A model generated the notes under the pieces. The model was not told the origin of the DNA, searched no databases, and worked only from the letters and a program-made list of their open reading frames with translations. A stretch of 64,000 nt of DNA from Myxococcales bacterium. Lineage in GTDB: Bacteria; Myxococcota_A; Polyangia; Polyangiales; JADJMO01. A program made the position numbers and the translations under genes. Of this stretch, positions 35,029-44,419 are shown one piece after another; the first letter of the stretch is position 1; every line of letters begins with the position of its first letter. The stretch lies in contig JADJMO010000016.1 of the NCBI GenBank assembly GCA_016709545.1, positions 1 to 64,000 on the forward strand. The letters are read 5' to 3'.

Positions 35029-36375
35029 CTAGGCCTGGGCCGCTCGTCGGGTTCGCGCGAGCGTGTCGGCGTCTCCCCACCGGTCACACTTCTGCGCCAG
35101 CGCAGCCCAGACCTTCGCGCGGGGCCGCGCGCGCTCCAGCAGGAAGACCGCGCCGTAGAAGTGGAGGATGGGCGTGCCGTACGCGTCGTCGGTGTCGAAG
35201 TCGAGCAACGCCGCCTGCAGGGCCTCGACGAGCGCCTCCGTCGCGGCGAGCTGGGGCAGCCGCTTGTACAGGCCGGGCAGGTGGCTGCTCTTGTCGACGA
35301 AGGCGAAGAAGGCGCCGGCCGCGCGCACGCCATCCGCGCCGCCCGCGCGGTGCGCCGCGGCGACCAGCAGACCTTCGAAGCTGCGCTCGGACTTCGCGAG
35401 CGCTCGGAGGAACGGCTCCACGTGCGCGTCCTCCATGCGCGCCAGCGCCGGCCAGAGCACGTGCGAGGGCCCGGAGAGATAGTGGGCATGGATGCGCTCG
35501 ACGAGCGCGACGGGGAGGTCGGGCGCGAGCCTTCCGAGGGTCTTGTCGGCGGTGGCGCGGAGGTGACGGTGGGTGTCCGACGCGGGGTCGCTCGCGAGCA
35601 GCTCCTCCCAGAACGACGTCGGTGGCGTGGCGCTGCGTGGAGCCGTGGTGGCGACCGGCTCTGCGCGCTTCTTGGCGGGCACCTTCACGGCGGTCTTGGC
35701 GGCCTTCTTCGCCGCCTTCGGCGCCGGCAGCGCGCGGAGCCGCAACGACACCGTGCCGTGTTGCCCCACGATGTGCGGCGGGAGCTTCTTGATGCGTCCG
35801 CGCAGGCCGGGGCCGATCGCGCTGACCGCGGCGAAGATGTCCTCGTACTGTCCGCTCAGCGCGATCTCCGTGAGGCGCGAGAACCGCGCCCACTCGTCGT
35901 CGGAGAGGGCACCGAGCGCCGCGGGTGGGAGCTCCTGGATGGTGTCGAGGATCGGCATCGGGACCGCGAGCAGGAGCCGCCGGACGAGGGCCGGGTCCCA
36001 GTCGTGCCCGAGGCAGAGGGTCTTCACGGTCGCCCAGCCCGGCGCGCCGATGGAGGGAGCCACGCGTTCGCGCATGTCCGAGAACCAGACGTTGAAGGCG
36101 CGGCAAGGAAAGCCGCGATCGAGGAACTGCAGCGCGGGTACGTACCCCGCGAACACGCCGGGATGCCCAGGCCAGAAGGCGTGGCCGTGTTGATCGAGGA
36201 GCGCCTGCTCCCGCGTCTTGTTGCCTCGCCTGCCCGCGGCGCGCGCGAGCTGCAGCGCGATGAGCTCCCCGAGCGGGTGGCCCTTGTCGCTCAGGAAATC
36301 CGCATAGACCGCGCGCGGCTCGTCGGCGGCGGGATCGGCGTAGATGGCGGCGAGGAGCTCTGCTTCCGAGGCCAC
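35029..36375 (-). CDS. TIGR02996 domain (repeat-companion) protein
   Basis: 448 residues from GTG 36375. The N-terminal ~45 residues, 'SEAELLAAIYADPAADEPRA' plus 'VYADFLSDKGHPLGELIALQ', are the TIGR02996 module, a short helical domain found mostly in myxobacterial multi-repeat proteins. The rest is helical with an Ala/Lys-rich linker near the middle ('PKAAKKAAKTAVKVPAKKRA'). Function of the family is unknown; a binding or scaffolding role is supposed. It is followed within five bases by the desaturase gene, indicating one transcript. Confidence 0.85.
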   Translation of the reverse strand: MASEAELLAAIYADPAADEPRAVYADFLSDKGHPLGELIALQLARAAGRRGNKTREQALLDQHGHAFWPGHPGVFAGYVPALQFLDRGFPCRAFNVWFSDMRERVAPSIGAPGWATVKTLCLGHDWDPALVRRLLLAVPMPILDTIQELPPAALGALSDDEWARFSRLTEIALSGQYEDIFAAVSAIGPGLRGRIKKLPPHIVGQHGTVSLRLRALPAPKAAKKAAKTAVKVPAKKRAEPVATTAPRSATPPTSFWEELLASDPASDTHRHLRATADKTLGRLAPDLPVALVERIHAHYLSGPSHVLWPALARMEDAHVEPFLRALAKSERSFEGLLVAAAHRAGGADGVRAAGAFFAFVDKSSHLPGLYKRLPQLAATEALVEALQAALLDFDTDDAYGTPILHFYGAVFLLERARPRAKVWAALAQKCDRWGDADTLARTRRAAQA

Positions 36376-36463
36376 GGCACGAGGGTACACCGTCGGGAGC
36401 TGGATGGACTGGCGTGCCGACGTTCCCTGACCGTCGCCGGCGCCTTCGTGGCATCTTCGAGGC

Positions 36464-37351
36464 ATGGAGGTCCTCGACTTCTTCGGTGGTGGCGTGGTCG
36501 TGAAGGACAAGGAGTACGGGCTCGTCTCCATGCTCCGCGGGCACCCGCTGGGAGAGATCGCGGTGCCCTCCGGCCGGCTCCTCGTCGCCGACGCGTACTC
36601 GTACGAGGGCCCGGCGATCGAAGTTCCGGCCGGGCGCCATACGGTCACCTTCGCGGCGAGCGAGATGGACGCGGGTCACGATGGGTGCGGCCTCATGATC
36701 CGCGTGCGGCCGGGGAAGATCGTGCGGTGGAGGCGTCGCGGCGTGATCGGCGTCGACGGCGCCATGATCGCCATCGGTGACGCGGACGCGAAGGTCCCGC
36801 ACGCGAAGCTCGAGTTCGAGAACGCCCTCGGAGCGGCCCGCGTCGGCACGCGCGTCGCCGTGGCCAGCGTCGGCAGTGACGGCGGGTACGTGCTCCGCGC
36901 GGGCCTCGATTCGCGCGAGCGCATCGCGGTCCTCGCCGTCCTCACCCGTGATCCGCGCGCGCTCGTTCCCTGGCGCAAGACGCCCGGCTTCGACCCGACG
37001 GACCTCGATTCCTGCCTCGCGTGGGCGCGGAAGGTCGGTGGCGACGACGCGCTGGTGGCGCCCGGCAAGACCGACGTCGCCACCCTGCGCGCGATTCGCA
37101 AGATCCCCACCGATCTCAGGCGCTACTACCAGACCCACGACGCCGGCGATCTGGCCAGCTTCCGCGCCATCGTCGAGAGGAACTCCCTCGGCCGCGCGCT
37201 GCCCGTCCGCGTGAACGGGGACGACGCGATGGTCCACCTCGACGAGCAGGACCGAGTCGTGGAGTTCTACGAAGGCTCGATGCTCGGCATGAGCCTCGAT
37301 CTCCGGGCGTGGCTCGTCCTCTCCTCGATCGCGACCTTCGACCTGCAGTGA
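36464..37351 (+). CDS. DUF4241-like protein
   Basis: 295 residues. The central part 'LGEIAVPSGRLLVADAYSYE' and 'IEVPAGRHTVTFAASEMD' resembles the DUF4241 pattern (a 'VPSG-x-LV-x-DP' strand followed by 'G-x-Y-V'). The C-terminal half contains 'IPTDLRRYYQTHDAGDLASF' and 'GMSLDLRAWLVLSSIATF', perhaps a second small domain. Domains of this kind occur in immunity and contact-related proteins, but nothing here shows a toxin partner. Divergent from the TIGR02996 gene. Confidence 0.5.
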   Translation: MEVLDFFGGGVVVKDKEYGLVSMLRGHPLGEIAVPSGRLLVADAYSYEGPAIEVPAGRHTVTFAASEMDAGHDGCGLMIRVRPGKIVRWRRRGVIGVDGAMIAIGDADAKVPHAKLEFENALGAARVGTRVAVASVGSDGGYVLRAGLDSRERIAVLAVLTRDPRALVPWRKTPGFDPTDLDSCLAWARKVGGDDALVAPGKTDVATLRAIRKIPTDLRRYYQTHDAGDLASFRAIVERNSLGRALPVRVNGDDAMVHLDEQDRVVEFYEGSMLGMSLDLRAWLVLSSIATFDLQ

Positions 37352-37477
37352 CACCGCCACCGCGCGGCGTCGACCCTCGCAGTTCGACACGGCGAAGGCG
37401 ACCCTCGGCCGCTCGGCGCAAGCGACAGCCTCGGCGACGCTTGGAGAGACGCAGGCTCCGATGCGAAGCTCGGGTCC

Positions 37478-38845
37478 ATGCCGCGATACGAGTACTTCAA
37501 GGCGGGCACGCCTGATCGCACGGGGATCAACCCCTTCACCAAGCAACCCATCGTGATCAAGGGGCGGCCATCGATCCACCGCTTCTGGGAGATCGTGCTC
37601 GACGGGAAGACGGTGCTGCAGTGCCTGGGCGACGTCGGCGGAAGAAGCCAGCGCTGGGCGCGGTCTCACGCGGACGAGGCGCGGGCGAGGGACGCGTATG
37701 CGCATGTGCTCCAGCACGTCGCTGCGGCCGAGTACGAGCCCCGCGGCGAGGCCCTCCTCCTCGGCCAACCGGAGCCGTCGCGCGACGCCGATCCTGTGCT
37801 CGCTCTCTGGGAGCCGCGCATCGCGCTGGCCCCCGACGACGGTGACGCCTACCGCGAGTGCGCGGCTGCGCTCGGTCCCCCACGGGCCGAGTTCGCCGGG
37901 CGGACTCCCGTCGATGAAGCCTTCCTGCAGGCGCACCGCGCTCCCCTGCTCGGTTCGCTGGCCGCCTGGGTCGACGCGGACGAGGGACGGTCCCTCGACG
38001 TGCGCTGGCGTCACGGCTTCGCCCACCACGCGCGGCTCGCGTTCGATGGCGACGGTAGCGGCGAGATCCCAACGGTCCTCGACGCCGCGCTGCGCGAGCC
38101 CGCAGGGCGATTCCTTCGTTCGCTCACGATCGGCATGAATCGAGACGGCACGCCGTGCGACTACGGCAGGGTGATCGCGGCGATCGCCGCGGCCGCGCCG
38201 CCGATCCTCGAGACCCTCTTCATCGGCGACTTCGACTACCCGGATCAGGTCGAGATCTCGTGGACGCACATCGGCAACGCGAGCCCTCTCTGGTCACTCC
38301 CGTCGCTGCGGCACCTCACGTTGCAAGGGGGCGCCATGTTCCTCGGGTACATCGAGTCGCCGACGCTCGAGCACCTCGAGGTACGGACGGGCGGGCTGTC
38401 GAAGGCCGCGGTCCGATCGCTCGCCGGCGCCGAGGCTCCTCGGCTCCGGACCCTGCGGGTCTGGTTCGGCGACCAGCAGTACGGCGCCGATGGCGAGGTC
38501 GCGGACCTCGCGCCGCTCCTCGGCGGCGGCGCCTTCCCCGAGCTCCGTGAGCTGGGCCTGATGAACGCGGAGTTCACGGACGAACTCTGCGGGCCACTCC
38601 TCGCCTCGCCGTTGCTGCCTCGCCTCGAGCACCTCGACCTCTCGATGGGTACCCTCACCGACGCTGGCGCCGCTGTGCTCTCTGCCGGTGCCGCCAAGCT
38701 CCGACACCTCCGCCGACTGGATGTGAGCGACAACCTGCTGTCCGAGAAGGGCCGGCGCGCGCTCGGCGCCCTCGGGCCGCTGGTCCACGTCGGAGATCAG
38801 CGTGAGATGCGCACCGGTGAGCGGTACGTCTCGGTGGGTGAGTGA
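37478..38845 (+). CDS. WGR-domain and leucine-rich-repeat protein
   Basis: 455 residues. The N-terminal ~75 residues fit a WGR-type domain ('RFWEIVLDGKTVLQCLGDVG', then 'ARARDAYAHVLQHVAA'), a nucleic-acid-binding module of PARPs and bacterial regulators. The middle has a TIGR02996-like feature ('DDGDAYRECAAALGPPRAEF'). From about residue 230 leucine-rich repeats follow ('SLPSLRHLTLQGGAMFLG', 'SPTLEHLEVRTGGLSKAAV', 'LPRLEHLDLSMGTLTDAGAA', 'LRHLRRLDVSDNLLSEKG'). Typical of myxobacterial expansion families; role unknown, likely protein recognition. Confidence 0.85.
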   Translation: MPRYEYFKAGTPDRTGINPFTKQPIVIKGRPSIHRFWEIVLDGKTVLQCLGDVGGRSQRWARSHADEARARDAYAHVLQHVAAAEYEPRGEALLLGQPEPSRDADPVLALWEPRIALAPDDGDAYRECAAALGPPRAEFAGRTPVDEAFLQAHRAPLLGSLAAWVDADEGRSLDVRWRHGFAHHARLAFDGDGSGEIPTVLDAALREPAGRFLRSLTIGMNRDGTPCDYGRVIAAIAAAAPPILETLFIGDFDYPDQVEISWTHIGNASPLWSLPSLRHLTLQGGAMFLGYIESPTLEHLEVRTGGLSKAAVRSLAGAEAPRLRTLRVWFGDQQYGADGEVADLAPLLGGGAFPELRELGLMNAEFTDELCGPLLASPLLPRLEHLDLSMGTLTDAGAAVLSAGAAKLRHLRRLDVSDNLLSEKGRRALGALGPLVHVGDQREMRTGERYVSVGE

Positions 38846-38881
38846 ATGGGGTGCACGTGGCGATCGAGAGTCGCCCGCTGG

Positions 38882-39760
38882 TCACGGCTCCGAGGTCTCG
38901 AGGGCCGCGCGAAGGCCCTCGACCATGTGGTCGGTGAAGGCCCGTATCCGGGGAGTGTCGCGGAGCTCCGACAGGGTGAGGACCCATAGATCGCGGCTTG
39001 CAAACGGATCGAGCGGACCCACGCGCAGAAGAGAGGGATCCACGTCGCCCTCGATGCACGCGAGGAACTGCACGCCGACCCCGGCGGCGACGAGCTCGTG
39101 CATCGCCGCTGCGCCCACGTCCACGCGCATGACGATGGTCGCGCCGGGAGCGTGCGTCGCGAGCCACGCGTCGAGCCAGTCCATTCCGAGCCGCTCGTCC
39201 CAGTGGATCCAGGGGTAGGCGCCGAGAGGCGCATCTTCGCCGAGCCGTTCCACGAGCGAGCGCGCGGCGTAGGCGGCGAACTGCAGTCGGCCCACGCGCC
39301 GACCGACGAGCTGCTCCGGGGGCTTGTTCGAGAGACGCAAGACCACGTCGGCCTCCCGACGCGACAGCGAGACCTCGTCGTCGCTCGTCGTCACCGTCAA
39401 CGCCACACCCGGGAAGCGCTCGGCGAACGACACGAACGAGTGCCGGAAGATGCGAAAGACGAGCTCCATCGCCGAGACCCGGAGGGCGCCGGTGAGCCGC
39501 TCGTCACGTCCGAGCACGCGGCCCTCGAGGGAGAGCGTCTCCGTCTCCATGCGCTCCGCGACGGCCACGAGGTCCTCCCCCGCGGGCGTGAGCGTGAACC
39601 CATCGGGCGTCGCATCGAAGAGGCGTACGCGGAGGCGTTCCTCGAGCGCGCGGAGCCTCCTGCCGACCGTGGTGTGGCTCACGCCGAGGGCTCCCGCAGC
39701 CCCACTCAAGGTGCGCGTACGGGCGACGGCCAACGCGTAGCGGAGATCGTCCCAGTGCAC
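38882..39760 (-). CDS. LysR-family transcription regulator
   Basis: 292 residues from GTG 39760 (an ATG at 39832 is open but overlaps the divergent promoter). N-terminal winged helix 'LRYALAVARTRTLSGAAGAL' and 'VSHTTVGRRLRALEERLRV', then the effector-binding domain ('GALRVSAMELVFRIFRHSFV', 'VDVGAAAMHELVAAGVGVQF'). Divergent from the quinone-oxidoreductase gene at 39835, with a palindrome between, the standard layout for LysR control of a neighbour. Confidence 0.9.
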   Translation of the reverse strand: MHWDDLRYALAVARTRTLSGAAGALGVSHTTVGRRLRALEERLRVRLFDATPDGFTLTPAGEDLVAVAERMETETLSLEGRVLGRDERLTGALRVSAMELVFRIFRHSFVSFAERFPGVALTVTTSDDEVSLSRREADVVLRLSNKPPEQLVGRRVGRLQFAAYAARSLVERLGEDAPLGAYPWIHWDERLGMDWLDAWLATHAPGATIVMRVDVGAAAMHELVAAGVGVQFLACIEGDVDPSLLRVGPLDPFASRDLWVLTLSELRDTPRIRAFTDHMVEGLRAALETSEP

Positions 39761-39761
39761 C

Positions 39762-39777
39762 TGTGCATCGTTGCACA
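39762..39777. promoter_or_regulatory. LysR-type palindrome between divergent genes
   Basis: TGTGCATCGTTGCACA, arms TGTGCA/TGCACA, with two further TGCAC half-sites (39756 and 39783). Fits the T-N11-A rule for LysR binding sites. It lies immediately upstream of the regulator's GTG. Confidence 0.55.
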
Positions 39778-39834
39778 ATGGGTGCACGAATTCGTGGATT
39801 TCCCGCTCAGTGTCCAGACGCCATCTTCCCATGC

Positions 39835-40839
39835 ATGGCGAACCAAGTCGGAACGATGCGCGCGGCCGTGGTCACCCGATATGGCCCGCCGAGCGTCGTC
39901 GCGGTCCAGGAGCTGAGGCGCCCGCAGCCCGGCCCCCGCGACCTCCTGATCCGCGTGAAGGCGACCAGCGTGTCGTCGGGGGACGCTCGCGTTCGTGCGC
40001 GTCGCGTGCCGGCGGGGATGGGCTTCTTGATGCGCCTCGCGATGGGGTGGAGCGGTCCACGCCAGCCCGTTCTCGGAACGGAGTGCTCCGGAGTCGTGGT
40101 GGCCGTAGGCGCCGACGTGACCCGCTTTGGCGTGGGCGATGCCGTGGTGGCCTTTCCCGGCGTCGCGATGGGCGCCCACGCGGCGTTTCTCTGCGTGCGC
40201 GAAGACGGTCCGGTCGCAAGAAAGCCCGAGGCGCTTCCCTGGAACGAAGCCGCATCGTTGCTCTTCGGAGGGATGACGGCGCTCCACTACCTGCGCCAGA
40301 AGGCCGAGGTACGCCCCGGCGAGCGCGTGCTCGTCCTCGGGGCCTCGGGCGCGGTGGGAGCGGCCGCGGTGCAACTCGCGAAGCACGCCGGCGCCGAGGT
40401 CACCGCCGTATGCAGCGCGTCGAACGCGGCGCTGGCAAAGGACCTCGGCGCGACGCACGTGATCGACTACCACGCCCGAGACTTCACGAAGACCGGTGGC
40501 ACCTGGGACGTCATCATGGATTGTGTCGGAGCCACCGACTACACGCGATGCCGTCCCGTGCTCGCGAGCGGCGGGCGCTTGCTGCGCCTGGAGTGCGGGC
40601 TCGCAGGCCTGCTTGCCGCGCCATTCCAGGGAAGGCTCTCGGGACACCGGGTGATCGCAGGCATGGCCGCAGAGCGCCCCGAAGACGTGGCCGTGATCGT
40701 CGATCTCGTACGCGAAGGTGCCTATCGCGCCGTGATCGACGACGTGATGCCCCTCGCGCGCATCGCCGAAGCGCACGCGCGCGTCGACAGCGGGCACAAG
40801 CGAGGGAGCGTCGTGGTCACCATGGAGGACGCGGCATGA
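39835..40839 (+). CDS. Medium-chain dehydrogenase, quinone-oxidoreductase type
   Basis: 334 residues from ATG 39835 (ATG 39856 also possible). Zinc-less MDR enzyme: GroES-like N-domain ('LIRVKATSVSSGDARVR', 'LGTECSGVVVAVGADVTRFG'), Rossmann fold with 'VLVLGASGAVGAAAVQLAKH' (NADPH binding) and C-terminal 'ARVDSGHKRGSVVVTMEDA'. Such enzymes reduce quinones or activated alkenes. A closely similar enzyme with its own LysR regulator lies at 58439. Likely induced by the divergent regulator in response to an electrophile. Confidence 0.9.
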   Translation: MANQVGTMRAAVVTRYGPPSVVAVQELRRPQPGPRDLLIRVKATSVSSGDARVRARRVPAGMGFLMRLAMGWSGPRQPVLGTECSGVVVAVGADVTRFGVGDAVVAFPGVAMGAHAAFLCVREDGPVARKPEALPWNEAASLLFGGMTALHYLRQKAEVRPGERVLVLGASGAVGAAAVQLAKHAGAEVTAVCSASNAALAKDLGATHVIDYHARDFTKTGGTWDVIMDCVGATDYTRCRPVLASGGRLLRLECGLAGLLAAPFQGRLSGHRVIAGMAAERPEDVAVIVDLVREGAYRAVIDDVMPLARIAEAHARVDSGHKRGSVVVTMEDAA

Positions 40840-40841
40840 CG

Positions 40842-41396
40842 TCACCCGAGGTCCACCTCTTGCGAAGGCCGGGCCTCCCCGCACTCGGCGAGCGCGCCCT
40901 CGATCGCGCTCCGGAGCGCCACCATCTGCGCGCGGCTCCAGCGTTGCCCGACCTGCGCAGCCCCCCACAGCGCAGCCATCACCGTGGCGGTCGCGGCGGA
41001 CACCCAGAGCGTCCAGGGGGCGCCCATGCGGCCGATGACGAGCGCCGCGGCCCAAGAGAGCGAGATCAAGAGCGCGAGCGTGAGGCCGATGTACGTCATC
41101 GCGAACCACGTCCACACGGAGGGGTTCGGGCCGAAGCGCCCACGGAGGAAGGTGCCCTCGCCGCTGGGCTTCACCTCGACCTCGAGCCACGGCGACCAGA
41201 GGCGCTGCGCGTCCTCGGCCACGGTGAGGGTGAACTGGTCGCTGTCCGTGCCGTCGGCCAGCTTCTTGCTGCCCCACGAGCGGTTGCGTCGGAGCTGGTG
41301 CGGACCTTCGCCGAGCCGCGCGTACACCCGCTCGAGCACGGTCTTGCTGGGACAATCGAGCTCCAGCGCGAAGGTGGGGCGGATCTCGGCGCTCAT
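40842..41396 (-). CDS. Hypothetical membrane protein, two TM segments
   Basis: 184 residues. N-terminal ~90 residues are soluble ('FALELDCPSKTVLERVYARL', 'WLEVEVKPSGEGTFLRGRFG'), then two hydrophobic segments ('FAMTYIGLTLALLISLSWAA' and 'TLWVSAATATVMAALWGA'), ending 'RSAIEGALAECGEARP'. The arrangement is seen in many myxobacterial proteins of unknown role. Convergent with the oxidoreductase gene, two bases apart. Confidence 0.65.
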   Translation of the reverse strand: MSAEIRPTFALELDCPSKTVLERVYARLGEGPHQLRRNRSWGSKKLADGTDSDQFTLTVAEDAQRLWSPWLEVEVKPSGEGTFLRGRFGPNPSVWTWFAMTYIGLTLALLISLSWAAALVIGRMGAPWTLWVSAATATVMAALWGAAQVGQRWSRAQMVALRSAIEGALAECGEARPSQEVDLG

Positions 41397-41457
41397 CCGG
41401 AGAAGGGTCGCCGACGCGATCGGAGCTTGTCACGCGCCGCTTTTGCGCGTCGACCGG

Positions 41458-41802
41458 TCACTCCAAGAGGTTGTCGGGCACGGGCATCCCCTTCTTGTGC
41501 TCCTTCGCGTCGAACGCCGGCGCGGGTCCGGCGTCCTTGGCCACCACCATCGCGCTGCTCGAGGGCTTGGTGGTGGTCATCGCGGCGTCGCCCGCGTCGG
41601 TGGCTGGCCCGCTCGCTGGCGGCGCGGCGGCCTCCGGCTCTCCGACGTCGCCCCGGGCGTCGTCGAGGGCCTTCATGATCTCGTCCGCCTTCTGCTTGCA
41701 CGCGACGAAGGTCCCCGCCGCGACGGCGAGGCCGATCGAGGCGGCGGCCTTGAGGCGGCGCGCGAGGCGGCGCCGGGCGACCACGGACTTCTTGGCGAAC
41801 AT
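41458..41802 (-). CDS. Small lipoprotein coupled to radical SAM gene
   Basis: 114 residues. Arg/Lys-rich start 'MFAKKSVVARRRLARRLKAA', hydrophobic leader and lipobox-like 'GLAVAAGTFVAC', then an Ala/Asp/Pro spacer and the C-terminal tail 'AKEHKKGMPVPDNLLE'. Its ATG overlaps the radical SAM stop (ATGA), so both are translated from one message. The compact charged tail is separated from the anchor by a flexible spacer, which would suit recognition or modification by the enzyme; this is inference. No family recognised. Confidence 0.6.
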   Translation of the reverse strand: MFAKKSVVARRRLARRLKAAASIGLAVAAGTFVACKQKADEIMKALDDARGDVGEPEAAAPPASGPATDAGDAAMTTTKPSSSAMVVAKDAGPAPAFDAKEHKKGMPVPDNLLE

Positions 41803-43408
41803 CAGCGCACCTCCATCGCCGGGTGCACCCCGGCGTCCAGCACCGCGCCCTCGCGCTCCCGGCGCACGAGCATGCGCACGTCGGTCAGCGCTCTCTCGGC
41901 CGTCGCCAGCGTGTTCGCGTCGACGGTGGGCAACCACTCCGGCCTCGGCGGCGAGTGCCAGTTCGGGTCGAGGCCGCGGTAGACGCCGAACACCGAGAGC
42001 AGGCTCTCCTTCAGCTGCGCGAGATCGGGCCGCCTCGGCATCACGTCGGTCATGTGGCAGACGAGGTACCAGGAGCGGAAGACGGCGTAGAAGAAGTCGT
42101 TGGGGGGCAGCTCGATCAGCTTCTTCACCAGCGGGAACAGCTGCGGGAGCGCCGCGGTGACGGCGAACCACTTGTGGAGGTTCTCGGTCATCCGCTTCGT
42201 CTTGGCGTCGGGGAACGTGAGGACCGACTCGGTGTAGTAGCTGTCGTCGATGAGGTCGAAGTCGCCGTGGAAGTGACCGTGCTCGATGGCGTACTTGGCG
42301 ATCCCCGTCCCTGGGTAAGGAGTGCAGAGCGTGGCGGCGGCGTAGTCGACGTCGAGGTCGATGTTGAGCTGTAGCGTCGCGTAGTCGTCCTCGAGCGTGC
42401 CGCCTGGGATGCCGAGGATGTTGTCGGCGAAGACGACGATGCCGGCGGCCTTGAGCATGCGGATGCCGGCGACGAGCCGGGCCTGCTTGATCTGGCGATG
42501 CAGGACCTCGTTGGCGAGGCGCTCGTTGGCCGTCTCGATGCCCACGTTGACGGTGTGGCAGCCCGACCAGGCGAGCAGATCGACCATCTCCTCGGTCATC
42601 ATGTCGGCGCGCAGGTGGCAGTAGTACGGCAGGCCGATCTCGCGGCGGTAGAGCTCGCCGAAGACGCGCAGCCAGCGGGCGTCGTACACGAAGATGCTCT
42701 CGCGGAAGCCCACGACCTGGAGCGGGCCGAAGCTCCGCGTGCGCGCGATCTCCTCGACCACCTTCTCGGGGCTGCGGATGCGCACCTTCTTCCAGCTCGC
42801 GCCGTAGTGCTCGACCAGCGAGGATTGAAGCAGTAGCTGCACGGGAACGGGCAGCCGCGGTTGGTGGTGAACGACTTGAGCGGCCGCCGGGCGAGGTGTG
42901 GCGCGTAGTCGTAGAGGGAGCTCGCGGGGAGGGAAGGGATCTCGTCGAGGTCGCGCCGCAGCGGTCGGGGGCCGTTCTGGTACACGCGCCCCTCGTGCTT
43001 GACCCAAAGGTCCTTGATGGCCCGGTGATCGGCGCCGCGGTCGAGTGCGTCGAGCAGCTCGACGGAGGCGTCTTCGCCCTCGCCCCGGCAGATGACGTCG
43101 AGGCCGGGCGTGTGGATCACCTCGGGGAAGTGCGTGGGGTGGGGGCCGCCGAGACAGGTGACGAGGTTCGGGCGTTGCTCCTTGAGGTGGGCGGCGAGGC
43201 CGAGGTAGTAGCGGTGCAGGCCGGTGGTGGCGCCGAAGGCCACGACGTCGGGCTCGTAGGCGCGCACGCTCGCCATCACGTCGTTGCCGCGGGTGCCCAC
43301 GAAGCGACAGTCGTGCCCCGCCTGCTGCAGGCAACCGGCCACGTAGAGAGCGCCGAGCGGCTCCGCGCCCTCGAGCTCCTTGACGACGAAGAGGACCTTT
43401 TTCGACAT
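41802..43408 (-). CDS. B12-binding domain radical SAM protein, one frameshift
   Basis: About 535 residues when joined. N-terminal cobalamin-binding-type Rossmann domain ('KKVLFVVKELEGAEPLGALY', 'VVAFGATTGLHRYYLGLAAH', 'LGGPHPTHFPEVI'), then the radical SAM core with 'CPFPCSYC', the Cx3Cx2C that holds the 4Fe-4S cluster, 'NVGIETANERLANEVL' and 'GIVVFADNILGIPGGTLEDD'. The frame breaks just after the cluster motif, near 42828 (AATCCTCG where AATCCCTCG would keep it), an indel in a C run. Such enzymes methylate or rearrange unactivated carbons in lipids, peptides or cofactors. The coupled small lipoprotein may be its partner. Confidence 0.85.
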
Positions 43409-43642
43409 CCTGGCGGCTCCTTCGCAGAGGATCCGCCTACCGACGTATCAGGCCGGCGGAGGATCTACGAGGCCGTCACGACGGCGCCCCACGCGGTCAG
43501 ATTCCAGGGTCGGTCGTGAAGAGCGGTGTCCGACGGTGGCGATGCCTGGGGCCGTTCCGCCGATCGCATCGTGTTTGATTGTTGTGTAGAGTCGGGCCCA
43601 GGAGTTCGACGACGAGCAGTCTATTGTCGAAGGGGTGACCAG

Positions 43643-44392
43643 GTGAACCCGATGTGTTCGGTCGACGAGCTCACCGCGCAGCTCCGCGCCCTCGGCGTCG
43701 GCGAGGACGACGTCGTGATGATCCACGCGAGCATGCGGCGCGTCGGCCCGGTCGAGGGGGGCGCCGCTTCCGTCATCGAGGCGCTGCGCGCCGCCGTCGG
43801 CACGGGTGGAACGCTGCTCATGGTGCTGAGCGCCGCCGAAGACGAGCCGTTCGACGCGCTTCGCTCGCCGGTGGACGTCGAAGACATGGGAATCCTCGCC
43901 GAGGTGTTCCGCACCTACCCAGGCGTGTCCGTCAACGACCATCCCGCGGACCGCTTCGCCGCGCTCGGCCCGGCCGCTTCCTACCTGCTCACCCCGACGC
44001 CGCTGCACGACTACCACGGCCCTGGCTCGGTCCTGGAGCGATTCACCCAGCGTGGGGGCAAGGTCTTGCGGCTCGGCGCGAACCCCGACACCGTGACCCT
44101 CACCCACTACGCGGAGTACCTCGCGGACGTTCCCGACAAGGTGCGCGTCCGCCGTCGCTACGTCCGCGCGGACACCGGCGAGGTGTGGATCGAGAGCCTC
44201 GACGACACGGACGGCATCGCGACGTGGGAGGAGGGAGACTACTTCCCGCAGATCTTCCTCGACCACCGCGCGTCGGGCGCGGTGCGGATCGGCCCGGTGG
44301 GCCGCTGCGAAGCCGAGCTCTTCGAGGCGGCGCCGTTCGTGGCGTTCGCGGTCGAGTGGATGAACGCGAAGCTCGGCCGAACGCGGACGTGA
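43643..44392 (+). CDS. Aminoglycoside 3-N-acetyltransferase family protein
   Basis: 249 residues from GTG 43643 (AAGGGG seven bases upstream; ATG 43652 is an alternative). AAC(3) fold: 'VDELTAQLRALGVGEDDVVM', 'IHASMRRVGPVEGG', 'GTGGTLLMVLSAAEDE', 'GILAEVFRTYPGVSVNDHPA', 'LTHYAEYLADVPDKVRVRRR'. The family acetylates the 3-amino group of deoxystreptamine antibiotics with acetyl-CoA. Many environmental members have other acceptors, so resistance should not be assumed. Monocistronic. Confidence 0.88.
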   Translation: MNPMCSVDELTAQLRALGVGEDDVVMIHASMRRVGPVEGGAASVIEALRAAVGTGGTLLMVLSAAEDEPFDALRSPVDVEDMGILAEVFRTYPGVSVNDHPADRFAALGPAASYLLTPTPLHDYHGPGSVLERFTQRGGKVLRLGANPDTVTLTHYAEYLADVPDKVRVRRRYVRADTGEVWIESLDDTDGIATWEEGDYFPQIFLDHRASGAVRIGPVGRCEAELFEAAPFVAFAVEWMNAKLGRTRT

Positions 44393-44419
44393 CGCGCGTG
44401 CGCCGAGCCGTGCTCTCGG

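Noticed and set aside
31914..35792. A 1292-codon open frame on the plus strand
   Set aside because: It is antisense or out of frame to the MBL-fold, AraC, desaturase and TIGR02996 genes, with Arg/Pro/Gly-rich, motif-free translation. High G+C makes such shadows common.
35084..38269. A 1061-codon minus-strand frame, and a similar 923-codon plus-strand frame at 54934-57705
   Set aside because: Both lie across well-supported genes (WGR-LRR, P450) in other frames and show no domain.
43643..44392. Clinically relevant aminoglycoside resistance gene
   Set aside because: Family membership is clear, but chromosomal environmental AAC(3) homologues often do not give resistance and there is no mobile context here.
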